Source of the DNA: an uncultured Clostridia bacterium
GTDB lineage: Bacteria > Bacillota > Clostridia > Oscillospirales > Acutalibacteraceae
Direction of reading: 5' to 3'
DNA length: 64,000 bases
Assembly (NCBI GenBank): GCA_945876745.1
Contig: CAMCPL010000009.1
Coordinates: 16,839 to 80,838 of the forward strand
In this document: piece by piece, positions 33,617-42,706 of the stretch
How positions within the stretch are numbered: the first letter of the stretch is position 1
How the letters are laid out: each line of letters starts with the position of its first letter
Program-made: the position numbers and the translations under genes
The notes under the pieces: generated by a model
The model's input: the letters and a program-made list of their open reading frames with translations, nothing else
Told to the model about the DNA's origin: nothing
The model's database searches: none

Positions 33617-35473
33617 TTAAGCGTCGATATCGGTATCAATTTCAAAGTAGCGTGAGCCGAACCAGCTTTTCTTAATTGTAACCTTTTCCTCAAGCTCGGA
33701 AATGGTATCGGTTGAGTCCTCTGACGCAAGTGCCTGCTGTGCAGTATACTGCCATACGGAGTAGTCGCCTGTGCCGACAAAGTACATAATATGATAGCCG
33801 TATTTTGTCTTTACAATAGCAGTATCGCCTGCCTGACGGCTTGAATCGAAGCACCATGCATTAAAGGTTGCAACCATTTGGTTAGGTACAACGTTTTCAT
33901 AAATACCGCCGTCGCTGCCGTTTGAATCCTCTGTGTATTCCTTAGCAAGAGCTGCAAATGAGTCCTCTGTCTTGTCGCCGTTTTCGTACTCGTCAAGAAT
34001 TTCCTTTGCCTTTGTGTAAGCCTCAGCCCATTCCTCTTCGGTACATTCGGTCGCATCGCTTGCCGATGAATGGTCGTGTCCGTGCTCGTCTGTTTCTTCC
34101 TCTGTCTCCTGTGCAACAGGCTTAATGAGAATATGACGAACGGAAACAGTCTTTTGCTCGGAGAGATAAACAGGCTTTACGAGATAAACAACCGAGGTTG
34201 ACTCCTGAATTACGTCTCCTGCCTTACGGTCGGTTGAGAACAACCAATCAAGGCTTGTATGCTTTGTGTTGTCGTCGGTATCGGGTGTACAAACTGCATA
34301 TGAAAGCTTCTTCATTGTGCCGTATGTAATACCGTTATACGTTGTTTCAACAGGGTTTTTGTTTGCTTCGATATCCCAATCGGTTGAAGAATACTTCGAA
34401 GCAAGCTCGGCGAAATTCGAGCCGTCTGCCTTAAGAGCGTTTTTGAAAGCGATTGCGTCGTCCTCGTTATCACACTCAAAGAGCTTTATATCAACTGACT
34501 GAAGGTCTGCAAGATTTTCGTCTCTGTATGCTTCTAAATCTGCATCGTCATATTCTTTTTTGTTAAGCTCCTCTTGATATTCCTCTGAGTAATTCTGCGA
34601 AATATAGGAAACCTTTGCCTCGTGGCGGAAAACCTCCTCAGTTACGCCCTTACCCATAGCTGCCTGAAGATAGCCGGATACGGTATAGCCGTAGTTGCTT
34701 GCAGAGGTCTCGTAGCTTTCAAGTGCTTCATCAAGCTCGGACTGCTGATCCTCGGTAATATCCGGCTCCTTGCCGTCATTTGCCTTTACAGCCATATAAT
34801 AATATGTATAGGTGTCCTTGATTTGTTCCATAACCTGGTCTTGAATATACTCAAGCCATGTTTGAGTGTTGCCGTCCTCGTCGGTTCTCTTTTGTTGAGA
34901 AAGCTTCTTATCAAAGTCGACATTCATATTTGCTTCTTCAAGGTCAATATCGTACTGCTTATACTGGCTTACGGTTGACTGAAGATTATTGTAGTACATT
35001 GCAAAGTAGTAGTTATAGGTGCTTACCTTAACGGTATGCTTATCACCGTCGGCGTCCTTAATTGTATATGCGGTAAACACACTCTGCGGCCAGCCGAGAG
35101 TTGAGCACAAGCCCTTGCGTACTGCGCCCGTTGCAACATAGGTAAAGAGCAATGCAACAATCAAAACAACTGCCACAACAGCCTTGATAATCTTCTTCGT
35201 TTTTTCGGCAAGCGGGAGAACAAGCTCATCCTCAGTGATTACAATAGCGTCTCTTTCTTTAATGAGAGCGTCTCTCTTTGCACGGATTTTGTCCTTCTTC
35301 TTTTGATCGGGCTCATTAAGAATGTCGGCCTTAAGAGCTTCAATCTGCTCATTCAAAGCGTCCTTTCTGTCATATGCCTTATCGTACTTTGCTTCAAGCT
35401 TGGCAAACTTTTTGTCAGCCCTTGCCTGTGCTTTTTCTTCTTTAGTAAGCTTTGGTTCTTTATCCTTTGACAT
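33617..35473 (-). CDS. PrsA-like parvulin foldase, copy 1
   Basis: This is 618 residues. A basic, coiled-coil cytoplasmic N-terminus (1-90) precedes one transmembrane helix (about 93-115, IIKAVVAVVLIVALLFTYVA), then a SurA_N/PrsA-like helical region, then a parvulin peptidyl-prolyl isomerase domain starting VRHILIKPV (about 446). Inside it is a His/acidic insert (DEHGHDHSSASD). DSNGSDGGIYENV and TKYGYHIMYFVG close the domain. It should help secreted proteins fold at the membrane. The long cytoplasmic head is unusual, since classical PrsA is a lipoprotein. Confidence 0.85.
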   Translation of the reverse strand: MSKDKEPKLTKEEKAQARADKKFAKLEAKYDKAYDRKDALNEQIEALKADILNEPDQKKKDKIRAKRDALIKERDAIVITEDELVLPLAEKTKKIIKAVVAVVLIVALLFTYVATGAVRKGLCSTLGWPQSVFTAYTIKDADGDKHTVKVSTYNYYFAMYYNNLQSTVSQYKQYDIDLEEANMNVDFDKKLSQQKRTDEDGNTQTWLEYIQDQVMEQIKDTYTYYYMAVKANDGKEPDITEDQQSELDEALESYETSASNYGYTVSGYLQAAMGKGVTEEVFRHEAKVSYISQNYSEEYQEELNKKEYDDADLEAYRDENLADLQSVDIKLFECDNEDDAIAFKNALKADGSNFAELASKYSSTDWDIEANKNPVETTYNGITYGTMKKLSYAVCTPDTDDNTKHTSLDWLFSTDRKAGDVIQESTSVVYLVKPVYLSEQKTVSVRHILIKPVAQETEEETDEHGHDHSSASDATECTEEEWAEAYTKAKEILDEYENGDKTEDSFAALAKEYTEDSNGSDGGIYENVVPNQMVATFNAWCFDSSRQAGDTAIVKTKYGYHIMYFVGTGDYSVWQYTAQQALASEDSTDTISELEEKVTIKKSWFGSRYFEIDTDIDA

Positions 35474-35560
35474 CGTTTAACTTCCTTTTGTGAATTTTCG
35501 ATAATATTTTATACTAAAAGACAGAATTTTACAAGTGTTTTTTAGTTATTTGTATAAATC

Positions 35561-37354
35561 TTACTCTGTTGCGGCAGCACCGTCGGTCGAAGTCGGCTTT
35601 GCAACCTTAACCTTTTTCATTGCGCTTTTGTGAATTTTAATCTCTGCGGAGTCTACAAATTCGCCCTCCATTTCTTTGCGAAGCGCAGTCTTGCAATCAT
35701 AAAGATACTTTGAAGTATTCTCTACAAAGAACATAATATGGTAGCCGTAATCGGATTTTACGATACCCACGTCGCCAAACTGTCTTGAAGAATCAAGCGC
35801 CCATTCCTCAAAGCTCGGAACCATTTGACCGAGAGATACGCCCTCATAAAGACCGCCGTAGAGACCGGAGCTTCCGTTAGAGGTTGACTCGGTATCGTCC
35901 GAATATTTTTCTGCAAGAAGTGCAAAATCCTTTTCGGTTTTATCGGTTTCGTTGTACTCGTCCAAAATTTCGTTTGCTTCTTTTTCGGCGGCAGCCCATT
36001 GCTCGTCGGTGTATTCGGTTTCACCGTTTGCGGCTTGGGCGTCCTGCGAATCCTCATCATCGGTTTTCGGAGTTACAAGGATATGACGAACGGAGTAAAC
36101 CTGACTATCGTCTGCAACAGGCTCGCTCGTTTTAAGCAAAATATAAACAAGACTGTTATCTGCGTCATCAAAAGCGTTACACGAACCGACCGCCGTATCA
36201 TCTGCAAACAGCCAGTCGATAGCTTCCTGAATAAATCCGGATTCACCTGCCGAAATAGAAGCCTCGATATTTGCGGCAAGCATTTCGGCACATTCGTCGG
36301 TTGTTGAAGCGTAGCCCTGTGCAACATAATCGTCGATAAGCTCTTTACAAACGGTGGGTATAAGTTTCTTCATATCGTCAACCGATTTGATATCGGAAAG
36401 ATACGACTTTGCGTTTTCAAGCGCCGCGTCTGCGCCGCCCTCTTCATACGGAACCTGAAGATAAGCAAACGAAACGTTTTCGTATTGCGTTTTATGTTCC
36501 TCGAAATATGCCTGCTCCTGTTCGGTTGTTACGGTGTATTCAATCTGCTTTTGCTGATAATAATTCTCGGCAATATAGCATTGCTCAAGCATTTTTTCAA
36601 GAGTAGCGTAGCCGCAATAGTCACCGTAAATCTCGGAAATATAATCATTAACCGACTTATCATTATCCGAAGCCGTTTTTTTAAGACCCTCAAGACTTGT
36701 AGTGATATTATCCTTTTGAGCTTGAGTCAGCTCAACACCGTTTGCAACGGCTTCCTCGTAATAAGCGGTGATGTACTGAATTTGGTCTACGGTATCATTT
36801 TCAAACTTCTGCGCCCAGGATATTTCGTTTCCGTCCTCATCAGTAGTCATCTGCGTATCATACGACTTCGTTGTATCAATATCATAGTAGCCGTAGCCTG
36901 CATAGGTAAGATAATTTTGAGTAATACAGGTATAGTAGTAATTGTACATACCCACCGAAACGGGAGTTTCGCCGACAGTCATCGCAACGTTGCCGGGATT
37001 CATTTTCTCATCGCTGTTCGGCGCTGTGTAATAAAATGCGCCGAGCGTAATGCTTGCACCCAAAAACAGCACAACTACAACTGCAAGTAAAGCAAACAAA
37101 ATCGAATCGTGCTTTTTAGGTCCTGCGCTCTTTTTTTCCTCTGCAACAACGGCGGGCTTTTTTTGAGGGCGAGGTGCAGTTTCATACTTGCTTGAAGCAG
37201 GTATTTGAATTTCAAATTCGCCGTTTTGAATAATATTTTCATTCAAGGTCGGCGCCTCGGCATCAAACTTCCAGCCATCGTTATTTTCGAGCTTTTCGGT
37301 ATTGTCAATCGACTTTTCGTTTTCGTTGTTTGTTTCAAATTCTTTCTCGTCCAC
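35561..37354 (-). CDS. PrsA-like parvulin foldase, copy 2
   Basis: This is about 597 residues, a paralogue of the downstream gene 87 bases away with the same plan. It has an acidic, disordered cytoplasmic head (1-95), a transmembrane helix (about 107-128, FALLAVVVVLFLGASITLGAFY), a long helical region and a parvulin domain from VYSVRHILVTPK (about 418), ending in SDYGYHIMFFVE. GTG at 37354 follows TAGGAG; the longer frame to 37411 has no site. Tandem duplication with divergence implies distinct client sets. Confidence 0.85.
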   Translation of the reverse strand: MDEKEFETNNENEKSIDNTEKLENNDGWKFDAEAPTLNENIIQNGEFEIQIPASSKYETAPRPQKKPAVVAEEKKSAGPKKHDSILFALLAVVVVLFLGASITLGAFYYTAPNSDEKMNPGNVAMTVGETPVSVGMYNYYYTCITQNYLTYAGYGYYDIDTTKSYDTQMTTDEDGNEISWAQKFENDTVDQIQYITAYYEEAVANGVELTQAQKDNITTSLEGLKKTASDNDKSVNDYISEIYGDYCGYATLEKMLEQCYIAENYYQQKQIEYTVTTEQEQAYFEEHKTQYENVSFAYLQVPYEEGGADAALENAKSYLSDIKSVDDMKKLIPTVCKELIDDYVAQGYASTTDECAEMLAANIEASISAGESGFIQEAIDWLFADDTAVGSCNAFDDADNSLVYILLKTSEPVADDSQVYSVRHILVTPKTDDEDSQDAQAANGETEYTDEQWAAAEKEANEILDEYNETDKTEKDFALLAEKYSDDTESTSNGSSGLYGGLYEGVSLGQMVPSFEEWALDSSRQFGDVGIVKSDYGYHIMFFVENTSKYLYDCKTALRKEMEGEFVDSAEIKIHKSAMKKVKVAKPTSTDGAAATE

Positions 37355-37611
37355 GATATCACTCCTAATTATAAAAATATATACTCTTAAAGTATACACT
37401 ATAAAAAACAACTTTGCAACAGTTTTATTTTATCCATAATGTAAATATAGTATTAATAAGCGGTAAACCACGGTACAAGCGTAATCGGTATTCGGAAAAT
37501 CTTACATTTTATAAATATAAAATAAATTTGTTGCAATACCGATTTCGTTGTGATATTATCAAACTGTGGTATTGCGATACGACATTATTCGACAATATAG
37601 GATGTGAATTA

Positions 37612-38964
37612 ATGCTTAAACAGGATATAAACAGCGACAAACGACTGTTCGCAGTGCTTTTAGGTATAATAGGCGTTTCGTTTATTTTACCGGAATATAT
37701 TGCTCCGCTGTTTGTCTTTGTGTTTTATATTTTCTTTCTTGTCCATTTTAAGAAGACCGGCAGAAACGCAAAAATAGGCTCGCTCGGAAAATCATTTATG
37801 GCGTTTACCGGATATATGGTAATCTCCGGAATTTGGAGCAACACTCATATTCTGTCGTCGCTTATAGGACTGCTGTGGATGGGCTGTTTTCTTGCGTTTA
37901 TCGAGGTTGCAAATACGGTGAACAAAAAGGAAAAGCTAAAGAATGCGATAACTGCGCTCAACATTGCGTCCGGAATAATCGGCGCGATTGCGGTTTTGGA
38001 ATTTGTTACATACAACCTATCGGTTCATACCGACTGGTGGAGCTTTAGGGTTGCAAATCCCCTGTTTTACGAATTTAACGACAAAATTTTTAGCCTGTTT
38101 CCGTTTGAAATAGTGAACTACCCATACGAATCAAGAGCATCGGCAACCTTTGATAATCCGCTTATTTTGGCTACATTTTTAGTTATTACTACGCCGTTTT
38201 GCGCTTTTTCGTCAATCTTTTTCAAGCACTCTCATAACAGAAAAATAAGCCGCCTTTGTCTTATTTTTTCGCTTGGCGGACTGCTTTGCACAGAGTCGAG
38301 GGGTGCATATATTGCCATTGCGCTTTCGATTTTCACCCTGCTTGTAAGCAACAAAAAGATTTTCAAAAATCTGCTTCCGTTTATTTTCGTATTGGCAATC
38401 GGCATACCGCTTACGATTGCACTGAGATATAAAAATGCTCCGGGCGGAAACGAATTTTTAGCTTCAAACAACAACAGAATTGCAATTTGGAAGGTTTGCG
38501 CGGATTTGTTCTGTGAAAACCCGATTATCGGATTAGGCGCAGGTACGGAAAACATACATCAGGAAATCATAAATCAACTCGGAATTAACAGAACGCATGC
38601 CCATAATCTGTTTTTAGAGATTGCAACCGAGGGCGGAATAATCGGCGTCATTCTCGCAGGAATAACTATTTATTTCACAATAAGAAATATAGTCAAATTA
38701 TTTTATCTTAAAAACAACGCGTACAGACCTTACGCCGTTTTGTACACCTCTTCATTTGTAGGCTTTTTGGTAATGTCGCTTTATGAGTTTACTCTCCAGT
38801 CGCCCAAGGAGCTGATGATATTCTTCATACTTCTCGGCTTTATCGAAGCGACTTACAGAATGGCAAAGGGTACAATCCAGCTTGCACCCGACGAAAGCGG
38901 AAGCTTTGAGGAATTCAGCGCACAGGATTATATAAACGACAAAGAGGAAATAACAACAAAATAA
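37612..38964 (+). CDS. O-antigen ligase/polymerase family membrane protein
   Basis: This is about 450 residues with 10-12 hydrophobic segments. The Wzy_C/WaaL-like region is LCTESRGAYIAIALS (about 230) and GINRTHAHNLFLEIATEGG (about 325), in which the His is characteristic of the family. It probably polymerises or ligates a surface polysaccharide or teichoic-acid glycan. No other polysaccharide genes are adjacent. ATG at 37612 (TAGGA nine bases before) is preferred over the far longer frame from 37414. Confidence 0.8.
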   Translation: MLKQDINSDKRLFAVLLGIIGVSFILPEYIAPLFVFVFYIFFLVHFKKTGRNAKIGSLGKSFMAFTGYMVISGIWSNTHILSSLIGLLWMGCFLAFIEVANTVNKKEKLKNAITALNIASGIIGAIAVLEFVTYNLSVHTDWWSFRVANPLFYEFNDKIFSLFPFEIVNYPYESRASATFDNPLILATFLVITTPFCAFSSIFFKHSHNRKISRLCLIFSLGGLLCTESRGAYIAIALSIFTLLVSNKKIFKNLLPFIFVLAIGIPLTIALRYKNAPGGNEFLASNNNRIAIWKVCADLFCENPIIGLGAGTENIHQEIINQLGINRTHAHNLFLEIATEGGIIGVILAGITIYFTIRNIVKLFYLKNNAYRPYAVLYTSSFVGFLVMSLYEFTLQSPKELMIFFILLGFIEATYRMAKGTIQLAPDESGSFEEFSAQDYINDKEEITTK

Positions 38965-38974
38965 AAAAACATAA

Positions 38975-39015
38975 TGAAAAGAGAGGCTGAAAAAACGCCT
39001 CTCTTTTATTATGCA
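38975..39015. terminator. Convergent terminator
   Basis: AAAAGAGAGGC-TGAAAAAAC-GCCTCTCTTTT stem with T-rich ends, between the ligase-like gene and the ferredoxin gene. Confidence 0.8.
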
Positions 39016-39036
39016 CAATATCAAATAAATGTACAA

Positions 39037-39207
39037 TTATGCCTGTGCAGGAGCGCCAACAGGGCAAACACCTTCGCAAGCGCCGCACTCGATGCAAGCA
39101 TCAGCGTCGATTTCGTACTTTGAGTCACCCTCAGCGATTGCGCCAACAGGACATTCTGCTGCACAAGCACCGCAAGAGATGCACTCGTCGGAAATTGCAT
39201 AAGCCAT
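39037..39207 (-). CDS. 2[4Fe-4S] ferredoxin
   Basis: A 56-residue clostridial-type ferredoxin. Two CxxCxxCxxxCP clusters are complete: CISCGACAAECPVGAI and CIECGACEGVCPVGAP. Starts MAYAISDEC behind AGGAGG. It carries electrons for pyruvate:ferredoxin oxidoreductase, hydrogenase and similar anaerobic enzymes. Single-gene transcript with its own promoter and terminator. Confidence 0.96.
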   Translation of the reverse strand: MAYAISDECISCGACAAECPVGAIAEGDSKYEIDADACIECGACEGVCPVGAPAQA

Positions 39208-39261
39208 TAAACGTTACCTCCTATCAGAATTATAGTTTTGCATTAACTATTACCCTTAATA

Positions 39262-39290
39262 TAACACCCAAAATAATAAATTGCAAGTGT
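39262..39290 (-). promoter_or_regulatory. Promoter of the ferredoxin gene
   Basis: TTGCAA, 17 bases, TATATT on the minus strand, about 60 bases before the ATG. Coordinates are approximate to two bases. Confidence 0.6.
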
Positions 39291-39299
39291 TTTTAATTA

Positions 39300-40115
39300 T
39301 TATTTCTTTACAATTCTTACCTCTGATCTGTTTACGGTTACGGGAGAGGCTCCTTCGGGCGCGGAATCAAGCTGAACCTTGAGCTTTCCTGTAAGCACGG
39401 CGGCGTCAACAACAACGCCCCTACCCTCTCTGCAATCGACAACGGCGCCGACTCTCGGAGTAATCTTATTCAGGTATTCATAAGAGTTTTGCTCGTATTT
39501 CAAGCAACACATAAGTCTTCCGCAACAGCCGCTGATTTTTGTCGGAGCGAGAGAAAGACCCTGATCCTTAACCATTTTTATTGATACGCTGTGAAAATCA
39601 TTAAGAAAAGTTGAACAGCAAAACGGTCTGCCGCAAACGCCGAGTCCGCCTATCATTTTTGCCTCGTCACGAACGCCGATTTGGCGAAGCTCAATTCTCG
39701 TATGGAAGGTTGCAACCAAATCCTTTACCAAATCCCTGAAATCAACTCTTCCGTCGGAGGTAAAGTAGAATATTATTTTCGAGCCGTCAAAGGTATATTC
39801 AACCTCTGTAAGACTCATATCGAGCTTATGCTCTTCAATCTTTTTCAGGCAAATCGAATATGCGTCCTTTTCGGCTTGCTTATTCTTTTCTATGCGTTGC
39901 ATATCATTTGCATTTGCAATTCTGATAATCGGCTTTAGCGGGCTTACTATTTCGTCATCCTCAACACTTTGGATTCCCGAAGCGGCGATTCCGTTTTCAA
40001 CTCCCCTTGCAGTTTCAACAATAACGGTATCTCCCTTATGTACATCTAAATCTTCCGGATCAAAGAAATAGGTTTTTCCCGTATCCTTAAAGCGAACTCC
40101 AACTACCTTTGTCAT
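39300..40115 (-). CDS. ricT: PSP1-domain protein RicT (YaaT)
   Basis: This is about 271 residues. The PSP1 domain is clear, with the conserved cysteine motifs GVCGRPFCCSTFL (about 165) and GCCGRLMCCLKYE (about 198) that bind an Fe-S cluster in the Ric (Y) complex. In Bacillus RicT acts with RicA and RicF on RNase Y processing and sporulation entry. It follows holB by 33 bases, the same order as in Bacillus. ATG at 40115 is set by GGAGAAA. Confidence 0.92.
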   Translation of the reverse strand: MTKVVGVRFKDTGKTYFFDPEDLDVHKGDTVIVETARGVENGIAASGIQSVEDDEIVSPLKPIIRIANANDMQRIEKNKQAEKDAYSICLKKIEEHKLDMSLTEVEYTFDGSKIIFYFTSDGRVDFRDLVKDLVATFHTRIELRQIGVRDEAKMIGGLGVCGRPFCCSTFLNDFHSVSIKMVKDQGLSLAPTKISGCCGRLMCCLKYEQNSYEYLNKITPRVGAVVDCREGRGVVVDAAVLTGKLKVQLDSAPEGASPVTVNRSEVRIVKK

Positions 40116-40147
40116 ATCTTTCTCCATTCACGAGCATAATGCTCAAA

Positions 40148-41131
40148 TTATCTTCCTATTGCACGGCGAAAATCGTAGCACAGCTTCGTTATCAAAACGG
40201 CGTTATTTGCGTTTGAAACGGTAAGAGTGTACAGATTTTCACTTGCATATATCAAATTCATAATTTTCTTTTTACTGAATTTTGTACTGAAATCCTTGGC
40301 AATCTCACTATTTCCCGAAAGCACATCACAGCCTTCGCAAAAAACAAGTGCATCACGAAAAATCGTTTTCAGCAAAACGAGAGCTGCCGCAAGCATTTCC
40401 CTGTCCTTTTCAAAAACAGAGCACGCACAAAGCAGACTGTACTCATTATTATCGGTCAACGCGCGACAAATATCGCAGGCGATATTGTTTATCCTCGCGA
40501 GCCTACTGTCCGACAGGCTTTCAAGCGCTTTGCCGATATTTCCGCCCCACACGGTACAGGCACGAAGTGCATCATCATAATCAATATCGGGATTATGAGA
40601 GCAAATATAATCTGCGCCGATATTTGCGCTTACGCCCTCAACCGAAATTACGGTGCTCCTTGAAAGGACGGTTTCGAGAAGTGCGGATTTATTATCCACC
40701 GTCAAAAAGAACACGGCATATTCCGGCGGCTCCTCCAAAACCTTTAACAAGGCGTTTTGAGCACTTTCATTCATACATTGGCAATTGCCCAAAATGTAAA
40801 TTTTATAATCGGCTTCATTCGGGCTTACATAAACATTATCCTTTACATCACGCACAACGTCAACATGAAAGCTCCTTGCGCCACCTGTTGCCGAATACTC
40901 GTAAATATCGGGATGAATATTTTTAAGCACCTTTGAGCATTGAGGGCATTGACGGCAAGGCTTATCATCACCTCTGCAAAAGAGATTGAGCGCAATTTCT
41001 CTTGCAAGAGTGCGCTTGCCCATTCCCTGCTCGCCCTCGATAACAAAGGCGTGAGGAAGTCTGCCCGACGCTTGCAAAAACGAAAGCTGCTGTTTTATTT
41101 TTTCATTACCAACAAAATCAGTAAATTTCAT
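40148..41131 (-). CDS. holB: DNA polymerase III delta' subunit
   Basis: This is 327 residues. An AAA+ clamp-loader subunit: IEGEQGMGKRTLAREIA (P-loop), the zinc module CRQCPQCSKV at about 60, and NALLKVLEEPPEYAVFFL plus SRSTVISV (SRC-like). It helps load the sliding clamp. Starts 12 bases after the AEC transporter stop and precedes ricT, so the AEC gene may share the transcript. Confidence 0.93.
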   Translation of the reverse strand: MKFTDFVGNEKIKQQLSFLQASGRLPHAFVIEGEQGMGKRTLAREIALNLFCRGDDKPCRQCPQCSKVLKNIHPDIYEYSATGGARSFHVDVVRDVKDNVYVSPNEADYKIYILGNCQCMNESAQNALLKVLEEPPEYAVFFLTVDNKSALLETVLSRSTVISVEGVSANIGADYICSHNPDIDYDDALRACTVWGGNIGKALESLSDSRLARINNIACDICRALTDNNEYSLLCACSVFEKDREMLAAALVLLKTIFRDALVFCEGCDVLSGNSEIAKDFSTKFSKKKIMNLIYASENLYTLTVSNANNAVLITKLCYDFRRAIGR

Positions 41132-41142
41132 ACCAAACCTTA

Positions 41143-42081
41143 CTAAATTACCTGCGCCAAAGCAACTATTACGGGCATTGTGGCAATCGAGAAAATACTC
41201 GTTTGACCTACAAGCTCGGAGCTCAGCGCAGTATCGTTTTTATATTTTGCGGCATACATAGCCGTATTAGTTGCAACAGGCGCACTTGCCGAAATTGTAA
41301 GTGCGATAAGCATATTTCCGCTTACTCCGATAAGCTTAAACACGAAAAGCATAATGACCGGAATGAGAATCAGCCGCAAAAACGACACAAAATAAACTTC
41401 CTTTTTAACAAAGAAATTTTTGAAATTACAGTTTGCAAGGAACGTTCCGAAAACTATCATTGCCATCGGTGAGTTGCACGCTCCGACTCTCGCCATTGTA
41501 TCAAGAAGAAAATCGGGCAGCTTAACCTGAAGCAAAAACAGCGGAATACCGATAAGCACGCTGACGGAGCCCGGATTCAAAAACAGGCTTTTCAAATTTA
41601 TCTTTGCTTTACCGGCGGAAATTTGGCTTATTCCGTAGGTGAATGCCAAAACGTTAAACACGGCGACATAGCACGAGGAATAAAATACACCCTCTTCACC
41701 GACAACGCTTTGTGCAAGCGGCAAAGCGAGAAACGCCGCATTTGAAAACACAATAGCGTAGTGATATACGCCGCGTTCTGCCTTTGAACGCTTTTTGAAA
41801 CAAAGCGAAGCAACGGCTATTGCAAACAAATGAGTAAGCGCCGCAAGCAAAACGGAAACAATAAGTCCCCTGATATGCTCCTTTGTTCTTTCCATAGAAA
41901 GAAACGAATTGATTATTGCAAACGGCAGTATTAAATTAAATATCAAATCAACAAGCTTCGTTGCGTCGGCACGGACAAAAATCTTCGATTTATCCGCGAA
42001 GAAGCCTACAAAGGCGATTAAATACAGAATAACCACCTGAACGGCAACAGTTTGAAGATTACCTAAAAATTCTCCTAACAA
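41143..42081 (-). CDS. AEC-family (auxin efflux carrier-like) transporter
   Basis: This 312-residue membrane protein has about 10 segments. LPFAIINSF near residue 53 and the second-half ASAPVATNTAMYAAKY are typical of the AEC family, which exports or exchanges organic acids such as malate. Substrate unknown. TTG start at 42081 behind AGAGGT. It overlaps nearly with the preceding membrane protein gene (two-base gap), suggesting an operon with it. Confidence 0.82.
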   Translation of the reverse strand: MLGEFLGNLQTVAVQVVILYLIAFVGFFADKSKIFVRADATKLVDLIFNLILPFAIINSFLSMERTKEHIRGLIVSVLLAALTHLFAIAVASLCFKKRSKAERGVYHYAIVFSNAAFLALPLAQSVVGEEGVFYSSCYVAVFNVLAFTYGISQISAGKAKINLKSLFLNPGSVSVLIGIPLFLLQVKLPDFLLDTMARVGACNSPMAMIVFGTFLANCNFKNFFVKKEVYFVSFLRLILIPVIMLFVFKLIGVSGNMLIALTISASAPVATNTAMYAAKYKNDTALSSELVGQTSIFSIATMPVIVALAQVI

Positions 42082-42083
42082 AT

Positions 42084-42683
42084 TTAAGACCTCTTATTGT
42101 TTAGAGTTTTTCCTACTGCGTCAACGCTTAAAGCAAGCAAAAACAAACCGCACATCATCATTGCCGCAGACGGTACGAGCCTATCGGCGAAAGCAGCTTT
42201 TTCACACAGGCAACAGACGAAATTAAACACGCCAAACGCTCCGTAAAGCATAAAGCAAACAACGCTTTTTCGGTCAATACCGTCTGTCTTTTCGGATTGA
42301 AGTGCAAAGCGATACAGTCCGATAATAGACAAAAATACCGTTATGTAATATACAAGGCTTTCAAAATCGGTTTTCTGCTCAAAGCCGACGAGCAGGAAAA
42401 AACCGCCTAGCATACTCCACAAAAGCGGAAATACATTGAGAATCGAAAGCCGCTTAAACTCGTAGCGAGAGCGTTTTCCAAACGAAAGCGCAAGCATAAT
42501 CATACAAACGCAGGCTCCGAGTGCAAACAATCCTCTCAATGTATACAGGCACGAGCCTAATATCAAATTAAACTGCGCTTGTTCAATATGCCGATAAAGG
42601 CTGACAGCACAATAAATAAAATCCAAAAACAAGCATATTGACGAAGCAAGAGCAAGCGTTTTTGCATAGGCTTTATTTTTCAA
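42084..42683 (-). CDS. Unknown membrane protein, about six segments
   Basis: This is 199 residues; I do not recognise the family. Five to six hydrophobic segments are visible (for example SSICLFLDFIYCAVSLY, GLFALGACVCMIMLALSF, MMMCGLFLLALSV). TTG start with GGAGAAC upstream. It lies between citrate synthase and the AEC transporter on the same strand with tight spacing. Confidence 0.65.
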   Translation of the reverse strand: MKNKAYAKTLALASSICLFLDFIYCAVSLYRHIEQAQFNLILGSCLYTLRGLFALGACVCMIMLALSFGKRSRYEFKRLSILNVFPLLWSMLGGFFLLVGFEQKTDFESLVYYITVFLSIIGLYRFALQSEKTDGIDRKSVVCFMLYGAFGVFNFVCCLCEKAAFADRLVPSAAMMMCGLFLLALSVDAVGKTLNNKRS

Positions 42684-42706
42684 GACGGTTCTCCGTTTCG
42701 CACATA

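Noticed and set aside
35758..37090. Long open frames antisense to or overlapping the PrsA-like genes (for example 36485-37090)
   Set aside because: They have no ribosome sites, unusual composition, and mirror the codon bias of the real genes on the other strand.
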